From: Thermoplasmata archaeon
GTDB taxonomy: Archaea; Thermoplasmatota; E2; UBA9212
Length of the DNA: 5,266 bases
Reading direction: 5' to 3'
Assembly: GCA_013329495.1 (NCBI GenBank)
Contig: DUKC01000029.1
Span: 1 to 5,266 of the forward strand
The position numbers and the translations under genes were made by a program. A model generated the notes under the pieces. It had not been told where the DNA came from and searched no databases. It was given only the letters and a program-made list of their open reading frames with translations. Each line of letters begins with the position of its first letter. The first letter of the stretch is position 1. This document shows positions 4,655 to 5,266 of this stretch, piece after piece.

Positions 4655-5266
4655 TTAATTACTCCTGTTCCCCTTCTGTTCCATCCTTCTTAGCTTCCTG
4701 TAGGCCAGGTCATCATCCCTCTCCTCGTAGGGTTTATCCTCCTTTAGCATGTGGTATATTATTATCAACAGTTTGTGGGCAGTGGCCACAATCGCCTTCT
4801 TATGACCAAGTCTCCTCTTCTTTTTAAGATAGAACCTTCTGAGCTTGCCCGGGTATTTAACTGCAGTTTCCGCATCTTCTACTAAGATCCATCTCAACTC
4901 CTTTGGTCCAGCCTTCGTTATGTGACCATGTATCTCCGTGTTGCCGGTTATTCTGACACTTGATACCAATCCCGCCCAGGAAGAGAGCTTCTTGTGTGAG
5001 GGAAACCTGTTTACATTTCCTATCCAGGCCAGTATAGTAAGAGCTGAATAGAAACCAATCCCTCTTATCCCCATTAACTGTTCAACCTCTTTCTTAAACC
5101 TGCCGTCTGTGGCTATCAGAGCAAGCCTCGATTCAAGTATCTCTATCTCCTCCTTTAGGTAGGCTAATTCTCTGAGCAGAGATCTCAACACCACGTCGAA
5201 GTCCTCCGAAAGGTTCAGGTGCTCCAGGAAGTGTACCCCCATCCTGCCGAACAGATCTGAGTATTT
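4655..5266 (-). CDS. IS110-family transposase, C-terminal part, N-terminus outside window
   Basis: The frame stays open to the window edge, eight codons (KYSDLFGR) beyond the internal Met at 5242, so 203 residues are visible and the protein begins outside. The visible part starts at the end of the DEDD RuvC-like domain (SDLFGRMGVHFLEHL), continues with a coiled-coil-like linker (LLRELAYLKEEIEILESRLA) and the helix-hairpin-helix region (LMGIRGIGFYSALTILAWIG), then the Tnp_20/IS116-IS110-IS902 domain (LSSWAGLVSSVRITGNTE, HGHITKAGPKELRWIL) and a basic tail. IS110 enzymes are bridge-RNA-guided recombinases. The family's usual catalytic Ser-Gly appears here as Thr-Gly (codon 4946-4948 ACC), so this copy may be impaired. 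The four RuvC acidic residues are mostly outside the window and cannot be checked. Confidence 0.9.
   Translation of the reverse strand, partial: KYSDLFGRMGVHFLEHLNLSEDFDVVLRSLLRELAYLKEEIEILESRLALIATDGRFKKEVEQLMGIRGIGFYSALTILAWIGNVNRFPSHKKLSSWAGLVSSVRITGNTEIHGHITKAGPKELRWILVEDAETAVKYPGKLRRFYLKKKRRLGHKKAIVATAHKLLIIIYHMLKEDKPYEERDDDLAYRKLRRMEQKGNRSN

Noticed and set aside
1..5266. CRISPR array or defence system.
   Set aside because: There is no regularly spaced repeat-spacer pattern and no cas, restriction or toxin-antitoxin gene. The only RNA-guided proteins are partial transposon genes at the two edges.

Overview
The window reads as archaeal chromosome, probably euryarchaeal. It carries a clamp-loader small subunit (RFC-S), an archaeal-type phosphopantetheine adenylyltransferase, an archaeal RlmE/FtsJ methyltransferase, a tRNA-Ser with no encoded CCA, AT-rich TATA-like boxes close to start codons and at least one perfect GGAGGTGA Shine-Dalgarno. 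I cannot name the species. Two unrelated transposon families mark the edges, so a conserved housekeeping block lies between mobile-element debris.

Layout. Positions 1-134 hold the 3' tail of an IS200/IS605-type tnpB and its right-end hairpin. Next, on the minus strand, come tRNA-Ser(GCU) (159-242), coaD (273-749) and rfcS (721-1710); rfcS and coaD overlap by 29 bp, and the three could share one transcript starting near 1710. A divergent intergenic region of about 125 bp (1711-1835) carries TATA-like boxes for both directions and a perfect 14-bp palindrome. On the plus strand follow a six-helix membrane protein of the small multidrug-export type (1836-2573) and a GalE-like sugar-nucleotide epimerase (2557-3531), overlapping by 17 bp. 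The epimerase meets rlmE (3472-4095, minus) tail to tail with a 60-bp overlap. From 4096 to 4654 lies an AT-rich stretch without an intact gene: a 44-nt foldback at the rlmE start, a strong SD, TATA-like boxes, a 13-bp tandem duplication, a hairpin plus T-tract terminator candidate and a broken reading frame. The window closes inside an IS110-family transposase (4655-5266, minus, N-terminus outside).

How it fits together. rfcS (DNA replication), coaD (CoA synthesis), tRNA-Ser and rlmE (23S rRNA 2'-O-methylation) are core functions. The membrane protein and epimerase look translationally coupled and may serve envelope or glycan metabolism, which is inference.

The most notable observation concerns rlmE. 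A 44-nt foldback resembling the right-end hairpin of the tnpB element at the left edge sits exactly between a perfect SD and the rlmE ATG. The SD is 54 nt from the ATG when linear but would be 10 nt away if the foldback forms. I see no clearly new multi-gene defence or metabolic system in the window.
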